Source of the DNA: JAVVEG01 sp032251455
GTDB taxonomy: Bacteria > Pseudomonadota > Gammaproteobacteria > Pseudomonadales > Pseudohongiellaceae
Reading direction: 5' to 3'
DNA: 64,000 nucleotides
Assembly: GCA_032251455.1 (NCBI GenBank)
Contig: JAVVEG010000016.1
Coordinates: forward strand, 11,605 to 75,604
The position numbers and the translations under genes are program-made. Below are positions 34,532 to 42,809 of the stretch, piece after piece; position 1 is the stretch's first letter, and each line of letters starts with the position of its first letter. The notes under the pieces are model-generated. The model saw nothing but the letters and a program-made list of their open reading frames with translations, had not been told where the DNA came from and did no database searches.

Positions 34532-35482
34532 TCAGCCCAGGAAACTGAAGCTGACATAGCCTGCATAGGCAGCCAACAGGAGTGCCCCTTCCAGACGGCT
34601 GAGCTTCATTCCGGTGCCTAGAAAAACCAGCAGGGCAACAGCGGCAGCAAGCATCACCCATTGATCAAATTGGAGAATGGTCGTGGTGACCGGCACCTTA
34701 TCAATGAGTCCGGTAACACCAAGAATGCCCAGGATGTTGAACAGATTACTGCCCAGCACGTTGCCCACGGCAACATCGGCATGGCGGCGCAAGGCCGCCA
34801 GCACCGAGATGGTCAGTTCAGGCAAAGAGGTGCCAATAGCCACCAGAGTCAGGCCAATCAATTCATCTGGCACTCCCATGGCGACGGCAATGTTGCTGGC
34901 TCCGGTCAGCAAGATCCTTGACCCAGAGATCAACAACAGTAAACCCCCAATGATGTAAACCAGTGTGCTTGTCCAGGAGGCGGGCAGCGCAGACATTTCC
35001 TGGGCTTCAGCAGCAAGCACGGAATCGGCAGGATTGCTGATTCTCTTTTCGGTTTGATAGGTGATAAAAAAGTAGATTCCAAGCGCCAGTAAAAGCAGGC
35101 TGGCATCAAGCAAACTGATGTCGCCATCGGCAGCAACAAGCATGAACAACACGGTGGCTACCAATACGGCCAGACCATCCCTGAGCAGGGATTTTGGGCT
35201 GACCATTATGGGGGTGATCAAGGCGCAGACGCCCAGGATCAGCAGGATATTGGCGATATTACTGCCAACCACATTACCGATTGCTATGCCGGCTCGCTGA
35301 TTGAGCACGGCATCGATAGAAATCGCCATTTCGGGCGCAGAGGTGCCAAAGCCAACGATGAGCAGGCCTGCAACCAGTGGGGAGACACCCAGACGGCTGG
35401 CTGCTGTCAACGCTCCCCGGATAAGTCCTTCCCCGCCTGCAGTCAACAAAGCCAAACCAAGCAAGACCAGTATCAGATTCAA
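34532..35482 (-). CDS. CaCA-family sodium/calcium antiporter (YrbG-like)
   Basis: A 316-residue inner-membrane exchanger with two inverted alpha-repeats. Repeat 1 has GFGTSAPEMAIS and GNVVGSNIANILLILGV; repeat 2 has AIGTSLPELTIS and GNVLGSNLFNILGILGV. The paired glutamates and asparagines bind cations. The length matches bacterial YrbG/CaxA-type proteins. No ATG lies near the expected N-terminus; a TTG at 35482 has GGAG six bases upstream and starts directly before the first helix, so it is preferred over another TTG at 35515. It is transcribed alone. Confidence 0.88.
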   Translation of the reverse strand: MNLILVLLGLALLTAGGEGLIRGALTAASRLGVSPLVAGLLIVGFGTSAPEMAISIDAVLNQRAGIAIGNVVGSNIANILLILGVCALITPIMVSPKSLLRDGLAVLVATVLFMLVAADGDISLLDASLLLLALGIYFFITYQTEKRISNPADSVLAAEAQEMSALPASWTSTLVYIIGGLLLLISGSRILLTGASNIAVAMGVPDELIGLTLVAIGTSLPELTISVLAALRRHADVAVGNVLGSNLFNILGILGVTGLIDKVPVTTTILQFDQWVMLAAAVALLVFLGTGMKLSRLEGALLLAAYAGYVSFSFLG

Positions 35483-35574
35483 GCGGCGCTCCAGAGTACA
35501 GCAAGGGGGTATCAACTCAGCGCATGGTATACCGGCTGCCGCTTATTTGTCATTACTCTGCGGCTAACTTGCTG

Positions 35575-36930
35575 CTAACTCTGCCGATAACGTGCCCCCA
35601 GCCAGAGGGCAATGCTGAACCAGACGATGGATACGGGCAGCATGGTCAGGGCCAGGGCTGACAGGCTGAAACCAAAAGCCGAGATGGCCGTGTAGGACCA
35701 GGCGCCGAGTTGATCCCCGACCCGGTAGACCACGGTGTCATTGAAATTCTTGGCCTTGTATTTATCGGTTCTGGCCAGCACGGTATACAGGGCCTCACGG
35801 GCGGGCCGCTGAATGGCAAAATTACTGGTCCGGCGCAGCACATCAAAGACGATGACCACAGCCAGAACCGGTGCCACCGCCAGGATGCCGAAACCGATGA
35901 AGCTGACCACCGGCAGGAAGGCCAGCGCGATACCCACGCCAAACCAGCGCAGAATGCGCCCGGTCATGAATATCTGCAGGAACAGGGTCAGGGCATTGGT
36001 GATCAGATCGCGATTGGCAAACAACTGGGTGCGTCCCACCCGGTCATCGCCAAACACCTCGTTGACGATGGCTATCTGCTGAAAATAAAGGAAAGTGGAA
36101 ACAATGGTGAACATCAGCATCAGCCCGGCGATGCCCAGCAGATAAGGGGATTTGAGCACATGTGCAATCCCCTCCAGAATGCCACCCCCTATGATCTCGT
36201 TTTCTTTGCTGGCAGCCACTGCGGCCGCCTCTGCCTGGCGGTTATCGCTGGCAGTCTGGGTATCGGTCTCACCGCGCGCTGTCGCCTCATCGAGCATGCC
36301 TGCCAGTGCCAGTTTCTCCTCGCTATGTCCCAGGTAGGCAGAAACCCGGGCAGCCACTTCCAGCAGGGCGGCTGAGACCAGCAACAAGGCTACCGGCCCG
36401 AACAGCGAAGCCAGCGAGGAAGTGATGATGGAGCCGGAGAGTGCCCCGGCTGTTCCGCCAACGGCAACAATGCCGAACAGGCGTCTGCTTTGGGAGGGAC
36501 GGAATATGTCATTGACGAAAGACCAGAAGACAGTGACGACAAACAGGTTGAACACACTGACCCAGATGAAAAATATCCGCCCGGCCCAGACCTCGCTGTT
36601 GCCTTCCACCAGACGGAAGAGCAGGAAGAAGCCAATCAGGTTGAGAATGAAAAAACGGTATACCAGGGGAACGAAACGCCTGCGTGGCAGCTTGCTGACC
36701 AGAGCACCATACAGGGGCTGCAGCAGGAGCATGCCGATCAGGGTGCCGCTGAACAGCCAGGCCAGGTTTTCGACACCCCCGGCGGCACCCATGTCGTCAC
36801 GAATTGGTCGGATGATGTAGTAGGCGCACAGCAACAGGAAATAATACAGTCCTGAAAAGAACAGGGCGGGGCCTTCACCGGGGCGTATATCGGTGGTTCG
36901 TGCCAGCAGGCGGGTCAATGCATTGGTCAT
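35575..36930 (-). CDS. Npt1/Npt2-type nucleotide transporter-like MFS protein
   Basis: A 451-residue protein with 12 predicted helices. It resembles the bacterial group annotated as Npt1/Npt2-family (ATP:ADP antiporter-like) transporters: YYFLLLCAYYIIRPIRDDMG near the N-terminus, WSFVNDIFRPSQSRRLFG, and the signature AREALYTVLARTDKYKAKNF near residue 380. A cytoplasmic loop at about 210-245 is rich in Ala, Glu and Gln. In free-living bacteria such proteins have no established substrate, so nucleotide transport is only a family label. Its start lies six bases after the stop of the Tat-exported aldo/keto reductase, so the two form an operon. Confidence 0.8.
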   Translation of the reverse strand: MTNALTRLLARTTDIRPGEGPALFFSGLYYFLLLCAYYIIRPIRDDMGAAGGVENLAWLFSGTLIGMLLLQPLYGALVSKLPRRRFVPLVYRFFILNLIGFFLLFRLVEGNSEVWAGRIFFIWVSVFNLFVVTVFWSFVNDIFRPSQSRRLFGIVAVGGTAGALSGSIITSSLASLFGPVALLLVSAALLEVAARVSAYLGHSEEKLALAGMLDEATARGETDTQTASDNRQAEAAAVAASKENEIIGGGILEGIAHVLKSPYLLGIAGLMLMFTIVSTFLYFQQIAIVNEVFGDDRVGRTQLFANRDLITNALTLFLQIFMTGRILRWFGVGIALAFLPVVSFIGFGILAVAPVLAVVIVFDVLRRTSNFAIQRPAREALYTVLARTDKYKAKNFNDTVVYRVGDQLGAWSYTAISAFGFSLSALALTMLPVSIVWFSIALWLGARYRQS

Positions 36931-36936
36931 GAGCGT

Positions 36937-37896
36937 TCAGGCCGAATCGATCAGATCAGCCATGCGCTGTCTGGTGGCGGCATCGGGCAGGCGACCCATG
37001 GAGGCACCGATATTGTCCACCAGATAGGCCGGTCGCGCCGTGCCGGGAATGGCACAGGTAACGGCTGGATGGGAAACAATGTACTTGAGCGCAAACTGGG
37101 CCCAGCTGCTGATGCCGAATTCTGCTGCCCAGTCCGGTATCGGCTGGTCACCAAAGGCATCGAAAACGCGGCCGCGACCAAAGGGTAGATTGGTTTGTAC
37201 CGCCACGCCACGGTCCAGCGCCAGCGGCAATATCCGTTCCTCGGCGCCACGGTTGTCGATGGCATAGTCGATCTGGATGAAATCCATCTCGGTGCTGGCC
37301 AGGATGCGTTCGAAGTCGTCGTATTGGCGATCCGAGGAGGTGGTCATGCCATAGTAGCGGATTCTGCCAGCCTGCTTCATCTCGCGCAGTATCGGCAGCA
37401 TCTGTTCGACCCCGCCCAGATTATGTACCTGCAACAGGTCGATGCGATCGGTGCGCAGGCGCTGGAAGGAGCGTTCTATTTCTGCCAGACCGGCCGCAAC
37501 GCTTTGTCGTCCACTACCTACTTTGGTACACAGGAACAGTTGATCCCGGTTGCCGGCTTCGGCGACCAGATTGCCCACCACTGTTTCCGCATTGCCGTAG
37601 GAGGGGGCGGTATCGATCATGGTGCCACCCGTGCCGGGCAGATTACGAATGACCTCCCGTAAAGGGGCAAGCTCCTCTTCGGTGGCGGCCACATCATAGC
37701 GTCTGGCGGTGCCGATGCCGATCAGGGGGACGTGTTCACCGGAGGAAGGGATGGCTTTGGTCAGCAAGCCTGCGGGTGTATTTTGTGCCAGCAACTGTCC
37801 CGGCAGCATCAGGCCCGGCAACATCAGGCCGGTGCCGAGGCCAAGCCCCAGTTGCAGCAGTTCACGGCGACCCAGTGCGGGGGGATGGTTTTTCAT
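36937..37896 (-). CDS. Tat-exported aldo/keto reductase
   Basis: A 319-residue aldo/keto reductase with an N-terminal twin-arginine signal (ALGRRELLQLGLGLGTG, RR at residues 10-11, cleavage probably near LLAQN at 39). The catalytic tetrad is complete: D95 and Y100 in MIDTAPSYGN, K125 in CTKVG, H158 in LLQVHNLGG. NAD(P)H-dependent enzymes of this family are normally cytoplasmic; export through Tat suggests that the folded, cofactor-loaded protein works in the periplasm. It is first in a two-gene operon with an Npt-like transporter. The start ATG has a GGAG-type sequence (aaaggagcg) upstream. Confidence 0.88.
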   Translation of the reverse strand: MKNHPPALGRRELLQLGLGLGTGLMLPGLMLPGQLLAQNTPAGLLTKAIPSSGEHVPLIGIGTARRYDVAATEEELAPLREVIRNLPGTGGTMIDTAPSYGNAETVVGNLVAEAGNRDQLFLCTKVGSGRQSVAAGLAEIERSFQRLRTDRIDLLQVHNLGGVEQMLPILREMKQAGRIRYYGMTTSSDRQYDDFERILASTEMDFIQIDYAIDNRGAEERILPLALDRGVAVQTNLPFGRGRVFDAFGDQPIPDWAAEFGISSWAQFALKYIVSHPAVTCAIPGTARPAYLVDNIGASMGRLPDAATRQRMADLIDSA

Positions 37897-37931
37897 GTAT
37901 TACGCTCCTTTATAATGCTGTTAGCGAAGTG

Positions 37932-37965
37932 TCAATACGCGTTGCAAAGCGTTAATACGTGTTGC
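37932..37965. promoter_or_regulatory. Two 14-bp direct repeats spaced 20 bp, upstream of the aldo/keto reductase
   Basis: TCAATACGCGTTGC (37932-37945) and TTAATACGTGTTGC (37952-37965) differ at two positions and start 20 bases apart, about two helical turns. They lie 36-69 bases before the reductase start codon, where an activator or repressor might bind twice on one face of the DNA. A simple local duplication is equally possible. Confidence 0.35.
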
Positions 37966-38009
37966 CGGGGAAAACCTGTCGAGCAGTGGAAAAATTGCGC
38001 AACAAGCCT

Positions 38010-38957
38010 TTATAACCAGCCTTTGCGCTTGAAGAAAATATAGGGCGCTATGCCGGAGAGCAACATCAGGCCAAGTGCCCAGGGGTAACCCAGTTGCCAC
38101 TCCAATTCCGGCATCAACCGGAAATTCATGCCATAGATGCTGGCAATCATGGTCGGTGGCAGAAAGACGACGGCCGCTATCGAGAAAATCTTGATGATCT
38201 GGTTCTGTTCGATATTGATGAAACCCTGGGCTGCATCCATCAGGAAGTTGATCTTGTCGAAAACGAAACTGTTATGGGGCAGCAGAGACTCGATATCGCG
38301 CAACAGCTCACGCGCGGTGTCGGCATGTTCGGCGGACAGTTTGCCATGACGCAGCAGGAAGGTGATGGCCCGCTGGGTATCCATCAGGCAAAGCCTGACC
38401 TTGCCGTTGGTATCCTCGTGCCGGGCCAGCTCATCGATGGCATCTTCGATGGGTTCGTCGTTTTCTTCCAGTACCTGGTTGCTGGTGTACTCCAGCCCGG
38501 TATAAACCTCTTCCAGCGTGTCCGCCAGGTCATCGATCTTGATTTCGAACAGGGCCAGCAGGATGGAGGCAGCATCCTGGGCCAGACCAGGCCGGTGCCG
38601 GGCACGCATGCGCAGCAGGCGAAAGGCTGGAATCTCTCTTTCCCGCAGGGTGACCAGTTGGTTGTCATTGAAGGTGAAGGCTACCGTGGTATTGCGGGGA
38701 CGGTCGTCGACCTTGTGCAGGAACAGGGAGTGGATATGCAGGCCGGCCTCGTCCTGATAAGAACGGGCGCTGGCCTCGATTTCTTCGACATCGCCGGTTT
38801 CCGGCAGGGGCAGGCGATGCTGGGTCTCTATCAAGGCCCGTTCCTCATCCGTGGGGTCAACCAGGTCCAGCCACAGGGCATTGCTCAGCTGATGTGGCTT
38901 GTCATCCTGGGCAGCAACCAGGCATTTGTCCTTGTTCAATTCATAGATTGTCAGCAT
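38010..38957 (-). CDS. corA: CorA-family magnesium/divalent cation channel
   Basis: A 315-residue CorA. A large cytoplasmic N-terminal domain of about 250 residues (including NALWLDLVDPTDEERALIE) is followed by two C-terminal transmembrane helices. The signature YGMNF lies at the end of the first helix (PPTMIASIYGMNF), and the basic tail FKRKGWL stays in the cytoplasm. It forms a pentameric channel for Mg2+, also Co2+ and Ni2+. The length equals that of E. coli CorA. It is transcribed alone, and no M-box leader is visible upstream. Confidence 0.94.
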   Translation of the reverse strand: MLTIYELNKDKCLVAAQDDKPHQLSNALWLDLVDPTDEERALIETQHRLPLPETGDVEEIEASARSYQDEAGLHIHSLFLHKVDDRPRNTTVAFTFNDNQLVTLREREIPAFRLLRMRARHRPGLAQDAASILLALFEIKIDDLADTLEEVYTGLEYTSNQVLEENDEPIEDAIDELARHEDTNGKVRLCLMDTQRAITFLLRHGKLSAEHADTARELLRDIESLLPHNSFVFDKINFLMDAAQGFINIEQNQIIKIFSIAAVVFLPPTMIASIYGMNFRLMPELEWQLGYPWALGLMLLSGIAPYIFFKRKGWL

Positions 38958-39005
38958 CGCTGGAGCCTGTCTGCTTGCGTTAGGGTTGATATGCCTGAAT
39001 GCATC

Positions 39006-40697
39006 TTAAAGGTATTTGTCGGTCACAGCACCCTCGGATGCGGAGGCAACGGTTTTTGCATACTTGGCCAGTACGCCTCGCGTATAACGCGGTGACGGTT
39101 TCTGCCAGCGGGCCAGACGGGCCTCTATCTCTTGGTCACTGAGATGCAGGGTGACTTCTGCGTTTTCGGCATCGATCGTGATGCGGTCGCCGTTTTCGAC
39201 GATGGCGATAGGTCCGCCTTCAAATGCCTCCGGGGTGACATGTCCCACAACAAAGCCATGGCTGCCACCGGAAAAGCGTCCATCGGTAATCAAGGCGACA
39301 TCCTGCCCCAGCCCCTTGCCCATGATGGCAGAAGTCGGGCTCAGCATTTCCCGCATGCCGGGACCACCCCTGGGGCCTTCGTAGCGGATGATCAGCACAT
39401 CACCCTTGACCACGGTGCCGTCGAGAATCCCCTTCAGGGTGTCCTCCTCGGAATGGAATACACGGGCGGTGCCGGTAAAGGTCAAGCCTTCCTTGCCGGT
39501 GATCTTGGCGACAGCGCCCTCCGGTGCCAGATTGCCGCGCAGAATGACCAGGTGGCTGTCCTTTTTGATGGGCTTGTCGAAACTTGCAATGATTTCCTGA
39601 CCGACCGGATAGGGTTCAACATCAGCAAGGTTTTCGGCCAGGGTCTTGCCGGTGACGGTCAGGCAGCTGCCATCGAGCAGGCCCCGGTCCAGCATCATTT
39701 TCATCAGGGGCTGGATGCCACCAATCCGGATCAGTTCAGACATCAGGAAGCGACCGCTGGGACGCAGGTCGGCCAGCATTGGGGTGCTCTTGCCGAGGCG
39801 GGTGAAATCATCCAGGCCCAGTTCAATACCGATGCTGTGCGCCATCGCTATCAGGTGCAGCACGGCATTGGTGGAGCCACCGAGCGCAATGACTACGCGG
39901 ATGGCATTTTCAAAGGCGGCCTTGCTCATGATATCCGAGGGTTTGATATCCTGACGGATCAGATTCATGATGGCCTCGCCGGCGCGCAGGCAATCCTCTG
40001 TTTTCTCCTCGGAGATGGCATCCTGGGCAGAACTGTTGGGCAGGCTCATGCCCAGGGCTTCTATGGCAGAGGCCATGGTGTTGGCGGTATACATGCCACC
40101 GCAGGAACCGGGGCCAGGTATCGCAGTTTCCTCGATGTCTTTCAGCTCGATGTCCGACACCGAGCCATTGGCATGACCACCGACCGCTTCAAAGACAGAA
40201 ATGATATCCGTGTGGTTCTTGCCGGGCTGGATGGTGCCACCATAAATGAACAGGGAAGGCCGGTTGAGGCGGGCCATGCCTATCAGGCAGCCAGGCATGT
40301 TCTTGTCACAACCGCCAATGGTGATGATGCCATCATGACCCATGCAGCCGGATACGGCTTCGATGGAATCGGCTATGATCTCCCGTGAAACCAGTGAGTA
40401 TTTCATGCCTTCGGTGCCCATGGAGATACCGTCGGAAATGGTGATGGTATTGTAGATCACTCCCTTGCCACTGGCGGCATCCACCCCGCGGTTGACCTCC
40501 TCGGCCAGCTTGTTGATGTGCATGTTGCACGGAGTCACCATGCTCCAGGTGGAGGCTATGCCTATCTGCGGCTTCTGGAAATCGGCCTGGGTGAAGCCGA
40601 CCGCGTGCAGCATGGCACGGCTGGGGGCATGTTCTACGCCATCGACGACCTGGCTGGAAAATTTACGTGTGTTTTTATCGGTCATTTTATCGGTCAT
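39006..40697 (-). CDS. ilvD: Dihydroxy-acid dehydratase
   Basis: A protein of about 563 residues, IlvD, which dehydrates dihydroxy-acids to 2-keto acids in valine, leucine and isoleucine synthesis. Iron-sulfur and active-site sequences are present: IASTWSMVTPCNMHINKLA, CMGHDGIITIGGCDKNMPGC, PGPGSCGGMYTANTM and TDGRFSGGSHGFVVGH. The beginning is duplicated: a 12-base unit encoding MTDK occurs twice in tandem, offering ATGs at 40697 and 40685, neither with a clear ribosome site; 40697 is used here. A -10-like TATAGT lies at 40755-40750. No other ilv gene is adjacent. Confidence 0.95.
   Translation of the reverse strand: MTDKMTDKNTRKFSSQVVDGVEHAPSRAMLHAVGFTQADFQKPQIGIASTWSMVTPCNMHINKLAEEVNRGVDAASGKGVIYNTITISDGISMGTEGMKYSLVSREIIADSIEAVSGCMGHDGIITIGGCDKNMPGCLIGMARLNRPSLFIYGGTIQPGKNHTDIISVFEAVGGHANGSVSDIELKDIEETAIPGPGSCGGMYTANTMASAIEALGMSLPNSSAQDAISEEKTEDCLRAGEAIMNLIRQDIKPSDIMSKAAFENAIRVVIALGGSTNAVLHLIAMAHSIGIELGLDDFTRLGKSTPMLADLRPSGRFLMSELIRIGGIQPLMKMMLDRGLLDGSCLTVTGKTLAENLADVEPYPVGQEIIASFDKPIKKDSHLVILRGNLAPEGAVAKITGKEGLTFTGTARVFHSEEDTLKGILDGTVVKGDVLIIRYEGPRGGPGMREMLSPTSAIMGKGLGQDVALITDGRFSGGSHGFVVGHVTPEAFEGGPIAIVENGDRITIDAENAEVTLHLSDQEIEARLARWQKPSPRYTRGVLAKYAKTVASASEGAVTDKYL
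40674..40697 (-). repeat. Tandem 12-bp duplication of the ilvD start codon region
   Basis: Two exact copies of ATGACCGATAAA, read on the minus strand, give an N-terminal MTDKMTDK. Because the unit is 12 bases long the frame is kept and two equivalent start codons arise. Confidence 0.9.
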
Positions 40698-40911
40698 TAA
40701 GGTAATCCGCGGTCTGCAGGGCAGTTTCAATATCAGTTACAGCGCCGGAACTATACACCAAACCCCATGTTATCTCCAGATTTCCGCATTACGCACATAA
40801 GCTGACACGCCTGCTTGCCGTCTTGTCGTGTTTACCCGTGCCTGCGCATGGTTTTTCCCCGGAAGCTCGGTTAACATCGGGCCAAATTGATCAACAGGGG
40901 TGGGGTGTACT

Positions 40912-42750
40912 ATGTTCAGAACGTTGTATGGGGTGGTGTTTGTCATGGCATGTATTCTGGGACAGGCTGTCCTGGCTGCCGAGAACGAGAATAGTGGAGA
41001 GTCGCTTTACACACAGTATTGTGCCGTCTGTCATGCCAATCCGACCGATGTCAGAACGCCACCACGGGCGGCCTTGTCCGGGTATACCGCCAACAGCATC
41101 TACCATGCCTTGACCCAAGGCATCATGCAGCCGCAAGGCAGTGCCATGACTGATGGGCAGAAAATCCTGCTGGCAGAGTTTCTCTCCGGGGGCAGCTATG
41201 ATGTCAGTCTTACCGGTGCGCTGAGCAGCTGTACGCAGCCCATGCCGGTTTATGATCTAAGCCTGAGCAGCAACTGGAACGGCTGGGGCAATGGCCTGAA
41301 CAATCAGCGTTATCAGTCCTCAGCCGGTACTGCAATCACTCTGGATAACATCGATCAACTGGAACTGGCCTGGGCGTTCGGTCTGGAAGGGGCCTCGGCA
41401 GCAAGGGCCCAGCCTTCAGTGGTGGGCAGTGTCATGTTGATGGGCAGTCCCAGCGGCACGGTCTATGCCCTGGACATTGACAGTGGCTGTCTGCACTGGT
41501 CGTTCCCTGCTGCCAGCGAGGTGCGTACAGCCGTCACCGTGGCCTATTCAGCAACGCAGGATCGCCATCTGGCGGTATTCGCCGATACCGGCAATCGAGT
41601 CTATGTGCTGGATGCCCGCAGCGGTGAACGCCTGTGGAGTGACCGGGTGGATCCCAATCCCTATGCCCGCAGTACCGGTTCACCAGTGGTGTACCAGGAA
41701 CGTATCTTTGTGCCGGTATCCTCGGCCGAGGTCAGTGCTGCTGGCCGGCCGGATCATGTCTGCTGTACTTTTCGGGGAAATGTGGCCGCGTATGAGCTGA
41801 ACAGCGGCGAGAAACTCTGGCATACCTATATCATGGAGGAGGCCAGGGAGGTGGGCACAAACAGTGCCGGCAATCCCATTCTGGCCCCTTCCGGAGCGCC
41901 GATCTGGCAGGCTCCCACCATCGATCCCGAGCGCAACCGGATTTATGTCGGCACCGGACAGAACTATACCCGGCCGACCAGTGCCACCAGTGATTCCGTC
42001 ATCGCCTTCAATATGGACACCGGCAACATGGATTGGGTATTCCAGAGCACAGCACAGGATGCCTTCACCATGGCCTGTACCCTGAGCCGTGGCACACCCC
42101 ATCCGAACTGTCCCCAGGCCGGCCCCGACGTGGATATAGGGGCCCCTGTCCTGAAGGCCACACTGTCTGACGGGCGCGATATTCTTGTTGCCGGTACCAA
42201 GGGGGCGGTGGTGTATGGCTTGGACCCGGATAATGAGGGCGCCGTATTATGGCAGACCTCGATTGGCAAGGGCGGAGCGCTGGGCGGGGTCCACTGGGGC
42301 ATGAGCTTTGTCGGGGATACCCTGTTCGTGCCGGTATCCGACCGGACCGGTATCAGTGATGAAGGGCCGACCCGTCAACCCGGGCTGCATGCCATTGACA
42401 TGAAGACAGGTGAGCGCACCTGGTATGCCGAACCGGTACTGCGCTGCGCCGAAGGTCAAAGAGGCTGCATGGAGGCCTATTCCGCCCCGGCGACGGCCTC
42501 GGATGATTTTGTGGTCAGTGGCAGCCTGAATGGACATCTGTTTGTGCATGAGCAGAAGACCGGTGCTATCATCTGGGAATACGACAGCCTGCAGGATTAT
42601 GCAACGATCAATGGTGTGGCAGCCAAAGGTGGCGCTTTTGATGCCACCGGGCCGGTACTCAGCGGCAGATATATGATAGTCAGTTCAGGTTACGCCACCT
42701 TTGGTCAATTGCCAGGCAATGTGGTATTGGTTTTCAGACTGAAACAATAA
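40912..42750 (+). CDS. Exported quinohaemoprotein dehydrogenase, PVA-dehydrogenase-like
   Basis: A 612-residue exported protein with a signal peptide ending near AVLAA at residue 23. A small cytochrome c domain comes first: CAVCH (C37, C40, H41) with a possible methionine ligand in QGSAMTDGQ. It is followed by a PQQ-enzyme-type beta-propeller with many WSF/GTVYALD/GERLW repeats. The order haem first, propeller second, matches polyvinyl-alcohol dehydrogenase, which oxidises secondary alcohols in the periplasm. The substrate here is unknown. It is followed after 55 bases by a second quinoprotein with the haem at the opposite end. No PQQ-synthesis genes are in the window. Confidence 0.85.
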   Translation: MFRTLYGVVFVMACILGQAVLAAENENSGESLYTQYCAVCHANPTDVRTPPRAALSGYTANSIYHALTQGIMQPQGSAMTDGQKILLAEFLSGGSYDVSLTGALSSCTQPMPVYDLSLSSNWNGWGNGLNNQRYQSSAGTAITLDNIDQLELAWAFGLEGASAARAQPSVVGSVMLMGSPSGTVYALDIDSGCLHWSFPAASEVRTAVTVAYSATQDRHLAVFADTGNRVYVLDARSGERLWSDRVDPNPYARSTGSPVVYQERIFVPVSSAEVSAAGRPDHVCCTFRGNVAAYELNSGEKLWHTYIMEEAREVGTNSAGNPILAPSGAPIWQAPTIDPERNRIYVGTGQNYTRPTSATSDSVIAFNMDTGNMDWVFQSTAQDAFTMACTLSRGTPHPNCPQAGPDVDIGAPVLKATLSDGRDILVAGTKGAVVYGLDPDNEGAVLWQTSIGKGGALGGVHWGMSFVGDTLFVPVSDRTGISDEGPTRQPGLHAIDMKTGERTWYAEPVLRCAEGQRGCMEAYSAPATASDDFVVSGSLNGHLFVHEQKTGAIIWEYDSLQDYATINGVAAKGGAFDATGPVLSGRYMIVSSGYATFGQLPGNVVLVFRLKQ

Positions 42751-42764
42751 ATTTGGGCGGAGAG

Positions 42765-42809
42765 ATGAACACCGCTCAAGCTCAGTTCCGTATTGGGAGA
42801 AAAAAATGA
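42765..42809 (+). CDS. Possible 14-codon leader peptide before the quinoprotein ADH gene
   Basis: An ATG at 42765 preceded by GGAG starts a frame MNTAQAQFRIGRKK whose TGA (42807-42809) overlaps the ATG of the next gene (ATGA). The arrangement would couple translation of the dehydrogenase to the peptide. The main gene also has its own GGGAG site inside the small frame. Length is too short for independent evidence of coding. Confidence 0.35.
   Translation: MNTAQAQFRIGRKK

Noticed and set aside
39132..40388. A 418-codon plus-strand open frame
   Set aside because: Antisense shadow of ilvD.
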